Source of the DNA: Gracilariopsis chorda
Lineage: Eukaryota; Rhodophyta; Florideophyceae; Gracilariales; Gracilariaceae
Length of the DNA stretch: 64,000 nt
NCBI GenBank assembly: GCA_003194525.1
Contig: NBIV01000024.1
Location: 62,001 to 126,000 of the forward strand
Direction: 5' to 3'
In this document: positions 31,288 to 41,312 of the stretch, in pieces
Numbering within the stretch: position 1 is the stretch's first letter
How the letters are laid out: every line of letters begins with the position of its first letter
Translations under genes and position numbers: made by a program
Notes under the pieces: generated by a model
The model's database searches: none
The model's input: the letters and a program-made list of their open reading frames with translations, nothing else
What the model was told of the DNA's origin: nothing

Positions 31288-32148
31288 TTACATAACATAA
31301 CAGGTAAGATCACGACCATTAATCGGTTGGAGTGGTCTATGGTTTCCTTCAATGCTTGTTCCGCATGAACGAGCATATTCGTGAACTTGTCGCCTCGATA
31401 CCGAGTTCACTTTCATCGACATGAACCATGTGACGTCCTCTGTACACGGCGGAGTAGTGAGGGATCCAATATACGAACAATAGCCCTTATTGTGATTTAT
31501 CAGATCTCTCATATCAATGCGCCACTCGCCCCAGTCGTCTTTCACCCCGTTCATTATGGAAGTGATAAAATCATTGTCTCCGTATTCATCCTTCATCGGC
31601 TGATATACTTTTCCGGAGTAAGTCTTGTCATCGGCGTACTCAAACATAGAGCCCAACACAAGCAAATCACCATCTTCAGAGGCATGCACTAAGTGGCATT
31701 CTACGGGGTACGCCTTCCCGAGTAGCGTATGCTCAGACGGGGAGTGAAAATGAATGTTGATAAGCTGAAACGTCTTCCCTCCAAAAGTGGTTGTTCCACA
31801 ACTGCCCGAATCGTCGCTGCAGGAGAGAGCCCAATTGAACGGACCGGAGCCCATTGTCATGTTTGCCTCCTTGATGTTCGGTTGAGGTCCTTCAGATCTG
31901 CGCTCGTATTTGACGTTCTGATGAAAGTCTATTGGAGACTGCCTGACACCATGTTTACACATCGCGAACTCCTCCTTGAGATCTCCCCAGTTCGATGGAT
32001 TATCTTGAAGCCTTCTATCGTAGGAATATTCACCAGGGAAGCTCTTCACTGGGCAACCTTTAGTGTCCACTTGAATCACCACAAGCTCATCAGCGATCGC
32101 AGAATGCAAGATGAACGAGAATAATGTGACGGTATATAATGACTTCAT
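31288..32148 (-). CDS. Secreted alpha-type carbonic anhydrase
   Basis: The zinc enzyme interconverts CO2 and bicarbonate. ATG 32148 begins a clear signal peptide (MKSLYTVTLFSFILHSAIA), so the 286-aa product is probably periplasmic, extracellular or routed through the ER; the frame extends upstream without good coding character. Family motifs are QSPIDF, the zinc ligands in INIHFHSPSEHT and ECHLVHA, the Thr-containing SLTTPPCTEDVTWF and RPLQPINGR. The zinc histidines, the gating Glu and the catalytic Thr are all present. Cysteines near FAMCKHG and in the C-terminal half could form the usual disulfides. Size and layout are typical of algal extracellular alpha-CAs used in carbon acquisition. Confidence 0.93.
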   Translation of the reverse strand: MKSLYTVTLFSFILHSAIADELVVIQVDTKGCPVKSFPGEYSYDRRLQDNPSNWGDLKEEFAMCKHGVRQSPIDFHQNVKYERRSEGPQPNIKEANMTMGSGPFNWALSCSDDSGSCGTTTFGGKTFQLINIHFHSPSEHTLLGKAYPVECHLVHASEDGDLLVLGSMFEYADDKTYSGKVYQPMKDEYGDNDFITSIMNGVKDDWGEWRIDMRDLINHNKGYCSYIGSLTTPPCTEDVTWFMSMKVNSVSRRQVHEYARSCGTSIEGNHRPLQPINGRDLTCYVM

Positions 32149-33160
32149 TGTGTAACTGTTGTGGCAAGGTCGAGGGTTCACGGAAGACAACCTAAAAACT
32201 TCTGAGAAGAACGAAGCTCTCACTTCACAGCCTATCTGACCTGAGCGCAAAGAACTCGTCTCAATATAAAGGAATCAAAACATCATCGTAAGAACAACGA
32301 GTATGTCTATTATTGACGACTTCTGTGTTTCGTGGTTAAGCGGAGCCGAACATCCGTCATTCTTGAACGTATTGTCAACCACAGTGCAATGATGACCTCA
32401 TGAAGAATCAAGGAGCGCAAATCTGTGACCACGATTCCCTGACGAAAGACACGTTAATGAATTTACCGAACTGGAATGAGGGAGGAACTGTGTCAATGCG
32501 CTAGCTAGTGATGATCAATCATGGCTGAGCCAGGTTAAGGTAAGCATTGGATACATATCTGAACGCATGAAGAGCGATAGGTCATTTGAATTTTACGCCG
32601 CAACAGTAGAATGCTTCGATTCAAGTTGTTTAACCATACGCGCGCTTTTACGGCATGCGTGCACCACCAACGTAGAAGACATTCAGTAGGCTTCACGCGT
32701 CTTGATGGAAACCAACGGAACCGCCTTTATGGAAAAAGTTAGAAATATCCCCATACCTTTGTTTCAGCTGGGCAAGTTGAGAAATCGAAGCGCGTGTAGC
32801 CTTCGCGTCCGACCTAAGTGACAGGAAGAAGGTAGATTTGTGTTGTCAGGGGATAAAAGGGTTGCACACATTCTGGCTTAACTCGAAAGGAGAAAGAAGG
32901 TTTCGAGGTTTGAAGAAAAGGATTACGTTTTAACATTTGAATATTTATACGGAGGCTAAGGGTTATCCCTATAGCCCTCCGCGCCCAAAAATGGTGTATC
33001 TAGGGATTGCTAGCTAGCGTTGGTAATCGCGTACAATTCTTTTTGTATTACCCTTCTGTAGATCATACTATCTTCTCTACGCGTCATCCTATAGAGCTCA
33101 AGGAAGCACATTCCATCGTACTTGAGCATCTCTACCAAGCGAAAGTTGTTTGCCGACCGT
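32149..33160. other. Divergent spacer
   Basis: About 1 kb between carbonic anhydrase and the zinc-finger gene. It contains a GGCTAAGGGTTATCC motif at about 32954-32968. No gene was seen. Confidence 0.45.
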
Positions 33161-35698
33161 ATGCAGTCTACCGATACAACTGATGCGCAGCATGCGGCCG
33201 CACTGGCGGCCGCAAATCTCATGGAAGTGGACGAAGATACCAGGCCAGTCATGTCGGAACCAATGTCTATCGATGGCACAGCCACCCGATCGAAGATCAA
33301 GCGTGAGGCTCAACAACAAGTGCCAATTTCAAAACCCAGTGCACTGCGGTCAAACCCTGTCGCAATGCAACCACGCCCATCTGAAGTCACGATGAAACGG
33401 ACACAGGCATTCCCCGCCGGCGACGACATTTCTTCAGCAAAACCACTAGCGCCACAACATCCTTGTGAAGCGGCCCTGAAACCTTCGAACACAAAAGTTC
33501 CAAGTGCAACAAAGAGATTCAGAAAGGAAGAATCTTCACCTGTTGAAAAGGAGGACAGAGATCAGGTCCGAAAGCGTTCCTTGGAAACCGGTGAGACTCC
33601 CGCTCCCAAACGACAACGAATAAACGGTTGCGCCCTTCTGGCAAAGGGGTTTGAGCTTCACCGCATTGGTTCGGAGCAATGGCCTTCGGAACTTATGATA
33701 ATAGCCAGTCGTGACGACAAGAACGGAAATCCATTGTGGGGTGCTTGTGCCCTCTGCAGTCGTGGGTCATCTCCTAACAATATATACACTCAAAAGCATC
33801 CCTTCAAGCTGAATAAGGTAAGGACGCACTTGCGAAAGCAGCACCCAGAAGAAGAATGGAAGAACTACTCCGCAATGGATCCGCACCAAAAGCTTGAGTT
33901 CTTAAGAGATCGTCCTTCCTCTTTCGAAAAGATCCGGAAGTTTGTGATGAGAGCGAGTAAAGGGGCGGGTTCATGGAACGATGCAGAGTATACTCGAATA
34001 TACCTTTCTAACGAACCGATAGAGGACCTCGTGTCTAACACAATGAAAAGCGCCACGGTATCAAAAGAACGCCCTCCTAGATTCCAGGACGACCTCTCTA
34101 CTCAAAGGATGGTTTCTGCTAATCAATCGAAGGTTAAAGAGACTCACAAGAAACTCACCAGAGCAACTCGCCAAGAGCAGCCACATATCAACTTTTCTCC
34201 AACTGCTTCGATGTGTTCCAACGGTTGGCAATCATTCATCAGCACTTTGCCATCCATACTTCACTCCGATGACCCAGAGAATAATGCTGGCCATTTTAAT
34301 TCTCGCCAAGAGGTAAATTGGGAACAAGATGCAGTGAAGGTGGCCCCGCGTAGTCCCCGCGGCTTTTTTGAAGCGTCCAAAGAGTACTTGGCTCTCACTT
34401 CGCATTTTCCGAAACATACTGTGTGGACGCATTTGGAAATACCGCGCCTCGTGGTTGGTGGTCCATTAAGAGATCCGTGGAGTCCTAAGTCTCAGACTCT
34501 GGACGATGCATTTCTCATGCCTAGTACCTATCTCGACCTTCCTGAGAGAAGGGTGGGTCTTATCACGCGCAAGGGAAATGAGCATTGCACTCGGCTACTG
34601 TCCGCAATCACGCTCTTCTACCTAGTACGAGGGTTTTCGTGCTCTATGATAGCCCGAGTTCTTGATCTAATGACCGATGAATCCGAAGCGATTGATGGGA
34701 AACCAACAGGAAGCCTGCTTCCCCTTATAGTTTGTGTAGGCAATTCCATCTGCGCGGAGAGTCTGCGAGTACTAAGAAATGAGTTGAACAGAAACGAGGA
34801 TTACAACTGGGCATTTCCTCTGGTAACACGTCCATGCCCTGAGCTCAGCAACAGCGGCATTGAAATCATAATACCACTGCGCACAAGACTCAGAGAGAGA
34901 TACGACCTTCATCTGGTATCTGTTCGGTGTCAGAAAGACGCCGGTAAGACAGTGTTGAAGATCTTGGACGCGGTCTGCCAAGAATGGAAAATTAGACTGT
35001 CAGGGATTAATTCTGGAGTTCCTAGGGACGATATCAGAAGGAAAGACGTAGAGCGAGCGATATTTGAAGCCATAGTGAAATCAGATGGTGTTCAGCATAT
35101 GGTACTAGTAAGCATGGAGTGCCCTGAGAGCAAGAGACTGTCGTCGCCAGAAGCGTTCAGCACCATGAGCGAGGAGGAATTTGCGGGGCTCGTCAAGTCA
35201 CATGCAACACGTCTTGGAACAATTATTCGCCCAGATAATCTCATTGATGATCATAAGAGTTTACCAGAGATGATTGCTGCCCGTTCGTGTGACGAGGAGT
35301 TCGTTCCGGAGGAGCATCCGAAGAGGTCACGAGACGGAAGAAATAGCGATCCTTGCAATTCGGAATTTGACAGGAAATGGCGAGGCCTCCCCAGCACGTT
35401 AAAAGTATTTGCGGAAGGGTTGAGGCCACTTTACGAAAGTCACGAAGAACCCTTATCCCAACCTGGCTGCCTTCGCGCCGGAATCTTTGACACAGAATTT
35501 TTGTCTGAACAGGGTATCGACCCGCTCCTGGAACGCATTTTCCACGCACGATCTTTGCTTAAGGTTTGGGCATCACAAGAGTTGCCGGTCAATTGTAGAT
35601 ACGGTCCTCCAAATCGCAAACATACAGCGAATACTGCTGGTATCTGGGAAGGTAATTGGTCAAATCTATCTCGCGGCATGTTTGATTTAGCCCCGTGA
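33161..35698 (+). CDS. Large zinc-finger protein of unknown family (BED-like finger)
   Basis: The 845-aa protein is uninterrupted from ATG 33161; the frame reaches 33122 only through a TTG. The first 160 residues are low-complexity with basic clusters (KRFRKEE, KRQRING), probably nuclear. At about 190-235 a C-x2-C ... H-x4/5-H arrangement (GACALCSRG ... RTHLRKQHPEEEW) resembles a BED-type zinc finger. The middle and C-terminal parts are globular, including LHLVSVRCQKDAGKTVLKIL with EWKIRLSGIN, which faintly recalls the RNase-H-like core of hAT transposases, but I cannot place catalytic acids. It could be a domesticated transposase or a lineage-specific nuclear protein. No transposon ends were found around it. 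Confidence 0.6.
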   Translation: MQSTDTTDAQHAAALAAANLMEVDEDTRPVMSEPMSIDGTATRSKIKREAQQQVPISKPSALRSNPVAMQPRPSEVTMKRTQAFPAGDDISSAKPLAPQHPCEAALKPSNTKVPSATKRFRKEESSPVEKEDRDQVRKRSLETGETPAPKRQRINGCALLAKGFELHRIGSEQWPSELMIIASRDDKNGNPLWGACALCSRGSSPNNIYTQKHPFKLNKVRTHLRKQHPEEEWKNYSAMDPHQKLEFLRDRPSSFEKIRKFVMRASKGAGSWNDAEYTRIYLSNEPIEDLVSNTMKSATVSKERPPRFQDDLSTQRMVSANQSKVKETHKKLTRATRQEQPHINFSPTASMCSNGWQSFISTLPSILHSDDPENNAGHFNSRQEVNWEQDAVKVAPRSPRGFFEASKEYLALTSHFPKHTVWTHLEIPRLVVGGPLRDPWSPKSQTLDDAFLMPSTYLDLPERRVGLITRKGNEHCTRLLSAITLFYLVRGFSCSMIARVLDLMTDESEAIDGKPTGSLLPLIVCVGNSICAESLRVLRNELNRNEDYNWAFPLVTRPCPELSNSGIEIIIPLRTRLRERYDLHLVSVRCQKDAGKTVLKILDAVCQEWKIRLSGINSGVPRDDIRRKDVERAIFEAIVKSDGVQHMVLVSMECPESKRLSSPEAFSTMSEEEFAGLVKSHATRLGTIIRPDNLIDDHKSLPEMIAARSCDEEFVPEEHPKRSRDGRNSDPCNSEFDRKWRGLPSTLKVFAEGLRPLYESHEEPLSQPGCLRAGIFDTEFLSEQGIDPLLERIFHARSLLKVWASQELPVNCRYGPPNRKHTANTAGIWEGNWSNLSRGMFDLAP

Positions 35699-36760
35699 AA
35701 TGAAGGAAAGGTACCGTTACCGCATAATTGCATTCGAGGCATTGCAGTAGAAAGCTGCGGAAGGTTAACTGCAGGCGGTCTGCTTGCTAACCCTCACCGT
35801 TTCAGGCAGAGTGAGCATAGTGTAAACTAAGTTATCTGCGTATCGTTTTTCAAGGGCACGGTTCCAGGGTCCGTCTGCTTTGAGTAACAAATTATCTCCA
35901 AAGTTTCTGACCTAAACCCCGATGTGGACGCCAAAGATGACATAGGTCATTTGGAACTTGAAGCAAAGTCTTTCCGGCTCTGTTTAGTGCTCCAGTGAAC
36001 GATGTCATGGGCAATCCCCGCTCTCCCACTTCGGCACAATGCCTCATTCCACTCCTCTTGATGGCTCGTGTTTTTGCGTCCAATGGGAATTACAATACCT
36101 CCGCCCGTAATGTGCGGCTGATCTCGCTGCTTTCATCCGTTCGTGGCACTTTGGTGATGCATGATCGAGCAGTAAGGTCGGCAGCCAGGTCATTCAAACT
36201 CCTATGCCATCATCATCGTCATGGTCGTTGTATTAGTTTTGTTCAGATCTAGGACACTCGAGTACACTTGTATCCTCAATACACCTATACTTCGACGAAT
36301 ACTAGCGAGAAGTTCCAAGTAAGGTTAAATACAAACACTTGAATCAGCGACATGTATTGTAACCTTCACTTCTCTACGGACGCTTGTGCGGTTGAGGCTG
36401 CTATAAGAGTTCTCCTTGATTTCAGCATAGCTCCGTACTCTGGTTCTTATTCAAATATCAAGAGCTAGAGATTCGAACGAAAAGCACCATCAACGTTCTC
36501 TTCTGGAAGCCGCTTGGGCGAACGGATAACGATAGCGCAAATTCTACGTTCTTGTCCTGATCCGGCGGCGGGCTTTTATTTACGTCGAACATATTCAATC
36601 CATCTCCTAAACGTGACATCCCTATTCCTTGAGAACTAAACGCATGATTGATAGTCTGCGTCCTTGCAAAGTCCGTTGCGGAACGAATGGCTCAAAGTAC
36701 ATTGTATGCGGCGAGCTTTTCGCTAAGCTTTCCATTTTGGTTGAGGGGAAATAACACCGC
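35699..36760. other. Convergent spacer
   Basis: About 1.06 kb between two convergent genes; it begins with a GCTAACCCTCACC motif near 35790. No gene was seen. Confidence 0.45.
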
Positions 36761-38788
36761 TCACCTGTCCTCCACAACGAAGTCTTCAAGCGCTGTTTCT
36801 TCACCTTCCGCTTTTGCTCCGAGCCCATATCGGCCACCTGACAACAGAATCAGAATCCCATGCCGAGACTCAATCAATGGCAAAACAATCATTAACACAC
36901 ATGATGCGATGCCCCAGATGAACGACAGAGCAACCCAAAACCGAAAATAATGCTTGGAGAAAACCTTCGCAGGTAAAGTGAAAGCCGGCCACAACACCAC
37001 TAGAACACCTGTAATGAGTACTCCCGCTATACCTATCCGCTTCAGAGCTTGCTCAAGAGCCTCTTCAGTCTCAAAAGCGATATGCGCGTTTGGATCATCT
37101 TCGATAAGTGGAATGGCCTTGGTTGTACTCCAGTCACAGTCATCAGGTCTAAAAATACTAATGATTGTACAGACCAATGCAGATGACAAGATAGATGACA
37201 AGTTTCCTGCCAGCATAACTTCATCTTCTTGCAGATTCTCCACTGACAAGCCTCCTGGAAACGAAGCCCCATATGACAGCCACACCGATAACCCGCAAAC
37301 AAGTCCAAACAAAGACCCAAAGACAGCGCCTTTCCCAGAACAACGACCCCAGGATATTGAATATGCGACTGGTACAACTGCTGGTCCAATAAAAACCCCC
37401 ATCGCAAGATAGAGAAAGTTCAGATTCACGTGGATATGATGAAGTGCTATGCTGAAACCTCCCGTAAGTAATCCGTATGAAACAATCACAATACGCGAAA
37501 GGAAGATAACCTGCTGCCCTGAGCAGTTTGGATTGAAATACGTTCGATACACATCATATGATATCAAAGAAGAAACAGCTATTTGTTCTGAAGCGCCAGA
37601 TGACGTCACCGCCATGAACAGCATCACCAGCACTAAAGACGCACCGTTTCGTCCCATTAAATCAAATGCAGCAGCCGGTGGTACCAACCCCTGGTTCGCT
37701 TCTTCTATCGTTATTGGAAGTGATCGAGCGACGGCAGCAAGACCGAGAGACGACGCTAAGGAGAACGGTATTGCAAACCAGCAAAGGCCTCCAAGAAGGT
37801 AGCCCTTCCATGATGCGGTCGGAGAAGCGGCAATAGCTGACTGCCAGTATGACTGATCGATAAAAACCGTCCCAAAGTTCCCAACCAGATTCACAACTCC
37901 GAAAAAGAAGCCGTTTCGAGAAAACATCGTGAGGTAAGACCCATCTCGGTTACCCTCAACGCCCCGAATCAAGGACACTTGTTGTAGGTTATGATACACT
38001 TTATCTGGGGACCCCAGGTCTTCAGAAGTGACGTATACTTTGAACATGAAAACCACCAAGGCCACTAGAATCACTCCTGTATTAAAATAGCTCGCAACGA
38101 ATGTTGCTTTCAGACCTCCAGCAAAAGTGTAGAGAATAACACCTAACGGTATAAGGAAACTTGCAACATCGACGTTCATACCAGTGAGTGCTTGGACCGT
38201 TACACTTCCACCAAGTACTAGCATGCTGGTAACGATTATGTTCGTGATTAAAGCAAAGCCTAGAAACGTTAAGTGCGCAACACGACCCCACCTTGCCCTA
38301 ATAATCTCTAGAAAGGTGTGGGCAGTGGGAGCTCGCAACTTGACCAAAACAGCCATGGTGGAGAACAACACGACCTGGACAGTGGCCCCAGCCGCATACC
38401 AAAGGGGACCTGATATTCCGAACTGATACGCTACATTAGAACTCTGCAACAAAGTCGCCGCCCACGTCCATTGAGACACAACCACTGACGCTGTGAGGCC
38501 TGTCCGCACAGAACGCCCTGCTGTGTTGAAGTACTCTGAATTCATCGCTCTTCGAAAGATGTACTGATCGATGAAAACGAGCGCAACAGTAGCAGCTCCA
38601 AAAGCCAGACCGAACGCCAGGACAACTGCATAGCCTATAGCAATGGATAAAGGCGGGGAACGAAAGAAGTGCGTATAACACTCATACTTAGATTCATTGA
38701 AAAAGTTGTTCACAACTGCCTGAGCATTTTCACAACTATTGAAAAAGAAGACGGACGGGGAAACGAAAGGCTCAGCGGCTCTGGACAT
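36761..38788 (-). CDS. DUR3: Urea/polyamine symporter, DUR3 type (SSS family)
   Basis: This 675-aa, about 15-span member of the sodium:solute symporter family matches the DUR3 subgroup. In yeast and plants this subgroup performs high-affinity H+-coupled urea uptake and also takes polyamines. Diagnostic stretches are ASVVVSQWTWAATLLQSSN with AYQFGISGPLWYAAGA, APTAHTFLEIIRARWG, FGTVFIDQSYWQSAIAASP, VPPAAAFDLMGRNG and MAVTSSGASEQIAVSSL. ATG 38788 precedes a short lumenal N terminus and the first span at about 47. The C-terminal tail is hydrophilic and acidic (EGEETALEDFVVEDR). Plasma-membrane location is inferred. No intron is evident. Confidence 0.93.
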   Translation of the reverse strand: MSRAAEPFVSPSVFFFNSCENAQAVVNNFFNESKYECYTHFFRSPPLSIAIGYAVVLAFGLAFGAATVALVFIDQYIFRRAMNSEYFNTAGRSVRTGLTASVVVSQWTWAATLLQSSNVAYQFGISGPLWYAAGATVQVVLFSTMAVLVKLRAPTAHTFLEIIRARWGRVAHLTFLGFALITNIIVTSMLVLGGSVTVQALTGMNVDVASFLIPLGVILYTFAGGLKATFVASYFNTGVILVALVVFMFKVYVTSEDLGSPDKVYHNLQQVSLIRGVEGNRDGSYLTMFSRNGFFFGVVNLVGNFGTVFIDQSYWQSAIAASPTASWKGYLLGGLCWFAIPFSLASSLGLAAVARSLPITIEEANQGLVPPAAAFDLMGRNGASLVLVMLFMAVTSSGASEQIAVSSLISYDVYRTYFNPNCSGQQVIFLSRIVIVSYGLLTGGFSIALHHIHVNLNFLYLAMGVFIGPAVVPVAYSISWGRCSGKGAVFGSLFGLVCGLSVWLSYGASFPGGLSVENLQEDEVMLAGNLSSILSSALVCTIISIFRPDDCDWSTTKAIPLIEDDPNAHIAFETEEALEQALKRIGIAGVLITGVLVVLWPAFTLPAKVFSKHYFRFWVALSFIWGIASCVLMIVLPLIESRHGILILLSGGRYGLGAKAEGEETALEDFVVEDR

Positions 38789-39263
38789 GGCAAGGGCTCA
38801 AAGTTGTCTACCGTTTCGGAAGAGGTGCTATCGACGTGGTGAGTTCAACAATATTCGGTGGATGAGTTCGGAAGAGCGAGCATCTTCAATCTTCTCGAAT
38901 CCAGTGGTTCATCAAGTTAGCTCGGATCCAGCGCGCCCCACACACAGTCTTATGGCAGAGAAATCGGGATTTCGAAGGATAGACGCTAGCCTTGCAATGC
39001 TAGCTGTGCCCTTGTGCCACAGACGTATTAGGGTATGGACGTGCCACCCGCCATTTTTTTAATGAACCCGGCCGCCAGCTTGCAAAAAAAGTACAGTAGA
39101 GATGCAGCATGATACTTCGCTCTTAACACATTTTGTACTTTTGTGAAAATTTTTCAATAAAGTGCTAAGATTTCATTCTTTGAAATCGGGGCAGGGTGAT
39201 TTTACTTCCATGTCTTCGTCGGACGGCGCACATTACAGTACTGGCGGCAACCACTAAACACTA
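38789..39263. other. Spacer upstream of DUR3 up to the transposon
   Basis: 475 bp that should contain the DUR3 promoter. They end at the TA target site of the adjacent DNA transposon. No other feature was seen. Confidence 0.45.
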
Positions 39264-39277
39264 CAGGTGCACACTGC

Positions 39278-39406
39278 AATTAGTGTGGTCCACACTAATT
39301 AAGAAGACCCCATATCGAGCTACCTCGCAGGTAATAGTGTGGACCACACTATTTTCGTATCTACACTAATTCACGTTACTTTTTATTACTGTGGACCACA
39401 CTATTT
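39278..39406. repeat. Subterminal palindromes of the transposon (left end)
   Basis: Copies of AGTGTGG-N-CCACACT lie near 39280-39300 and 39332-39352, and a partial copy near 39390. A matching copy occurs at about 41243-41261 by the other end. Confidence 0.85.
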
Positions 39407-39609
39407 CTCTTCGCCGTAAATAGTATAGACATTCAATTCAAAGCTCAAGTGCTTCCAACAATCTCCCCTTCAAAATTTGCGCGATATCTGCGCACAATTT
39501 CTTGGAGTTCCGGAAACAACTGACGCTCCTCCCACTGTCCGTTCAGATTAAGAGCCATCCTACACCTTATCATGGACTTTCTAGCGTACGAAACACCATC
39601 CGAATCACG

Positions 39610-41076
39610 TTAAGTACTCACAGACCTCACTGACTCAACTACTAACTTCAAAAAATGTTTCTTTCCGGGGTTCGATAACTTTCCTGAGCATTTTGGCCCA
39701 TCCGACCACAAGCCCTTTTCGATAGAATTAATTTTAAAGTCATCCCATCTGTCTCGCCAATAATTCTTAAGCTTATGAATCATAAAACTGTCCGCCGGTT
39801 GGACCAGGTGTGTTGCATTGCACGGAAAGAACTTCATCTCAGTATTGCTTGCATCTAACGCCATTCTGACCTCAGCTGTAATATCATGAGAATTAACGTT
39901 GTCAATATATAACACACGCTTTCGACCGTTTGGAAGAAGAGCCAAGACAAGTCGCTCCCGAACCCACTTCAAAAACAAACGCCTGTCCATCCATTCCTTT
40001 GGACCTGTACGGTATGCGACACCAGGAACGTTGTCAGGTAGCCCTCGGATTGGATAATGTTTGTCGACGTTCTTGAATATGAGCATGGGCGTTTCCGAAC
40101 TTGCATGTGTTCCTCCAGCGATGAGCATCATCATCGTTATTCCTTCATCGCCAGAAACAACATCGGCATAACGCACATTTTTTTCTCCCACCAACGCCAG
40201 AGTCGTATGGTTATCCATATTTATACAGAAGTGAGTTTCGTCGGCGTTGTATACGTCTTCCTCACGTAGTGCGTTTGATCGAAAATCATGGGCCAACTGT
40301 CCTAAGTAGAATGCGACTTCACGTTCAATTTGCTCTTGCTTTGCAGGAGACACCATCAGCTTCCCACATTGTGCGCGACTTACAATATTGGAGCGTTGCA
40401 TGAAGGATTGTATCCATCTGGTAGTAGTAAGATCTCTAATTGTTTTGTTGGTGCGGGTATCAATCATTCCCTTATAATACGCACCGCCATTTTTGGCCTC
40501 AATCAACCCACAGGCAAGGCGCTTGAGAAGCCGAGCGTTGAATTTTACGCCCGTTTTCCGCATTTTGTCAAACTCTGTAAGCAAGTCATGTTGCAACGCA
40601 GCAGTCCACGGAAGTAACCTTCTTCCTCTGCCTTGCTGGGCCTTTGCGTAATGACGTTTGAGACCATTTCTCGTGCTCCTCACAAAAGAAATGTTGTTGT
40701 TCTTTTCAATTTTGTTATGACCGACTATGATGCCACTTCGATTCTTCCAGTACCGGCTCGCCCGCTGCAAATTGGCTTTGTAATCAGCACGAAAGTATTG
40801 GGGAAATTACGTTACGGTTCTGCTTGTGATATGCTTTGGACCGTTCGTTTCTGCATCGTTGATCATCCATTTTGCGATGCTGGCTTTAACAATGCGCGTT
40901 AGGACAACTTGGGGTGCGCGTTTCCGAATGTGTTGTGATGGACTACATGTTGTGTTTGAAAGAGGATCAATTATCGCTGTGTGGGAAAGTGTATTTGATT
41001 TTGCGGTGTTTGTGCTTGTTTGCCGTTGCTGCATCTGTTGAAATGCGGCAAGAATGGGTGAACCGTTTAGAGCCAT
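39610..41076 (-). pseudogene. pogo/Tigger-like transposase with one internal stop
   Basis: From ATG 41076 the frame gives an N-terminal segment, then a CENP-B-type HTH region (TTRWIQSFMQRSNI...SR). The DDE_1 domain carries NADETHF (first Asp), YIDNVNSHD (second Asp) and HLVQPADS (third Asp), so all three catalytic acids are present. A single TAA (40807-40809) interrupts it after codon 89; reading resumes in the same frame for about 398 codons. Either the copy is recently inactivated by one mutation, or the stop lies in a 51-nt GT...AG mini-intron (40765-40815) whose length is a multiple of three. Confidence 0.85.
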
Positions 41077-41312
41077 AATCTGCTAGCGAGAGCGGTCTAG
41101 ACTGTCCTGGAAAGGCGGTGCGCGGGCAAGGACACTCTAGTGCCGATGAGCGGCTCATGTAAACCATTCTGTTTCAATTTGGCGCGCAATTTGTTTTTAG
41201 TCTACACTATTTCCTGTCATGAGTTCAGAGAGCTCCACATGATATAGTGTGGACCACACTATTGGGGTGTCTACACTATTTCTGAACCCATACTAATAAC
41301 AGTGTTCACTTG

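Larger units (their letters stand above)
39264..41312 (-). mobile_element. pogo/Tigger-like DNA transposon with TIRs and TA target duplication
   Basis: The ends are set by terminal inverted repeats starting CAGGTGCACACTG (39264) and, on the other strand, CAAGTGAACACTG (41312). They agree at 20 of the first 25 positions and are flanked by TA on both sides (39262-39263 and 41313-41314). The element is 2049 bp and encodes a DDE_1-type transposase on the minus strand. Subterminal palindromes AGTGTGG-N-CCACACT lie near both ends and are likely transposase-binding sites. Confidence 0.9.

Noticed and set aside
40765-40815. 51-nt transposase intron as a firm annotation
   Set aside because: Shorter than other introns here and its translation resembles coding sequence; kept only as an alternative.
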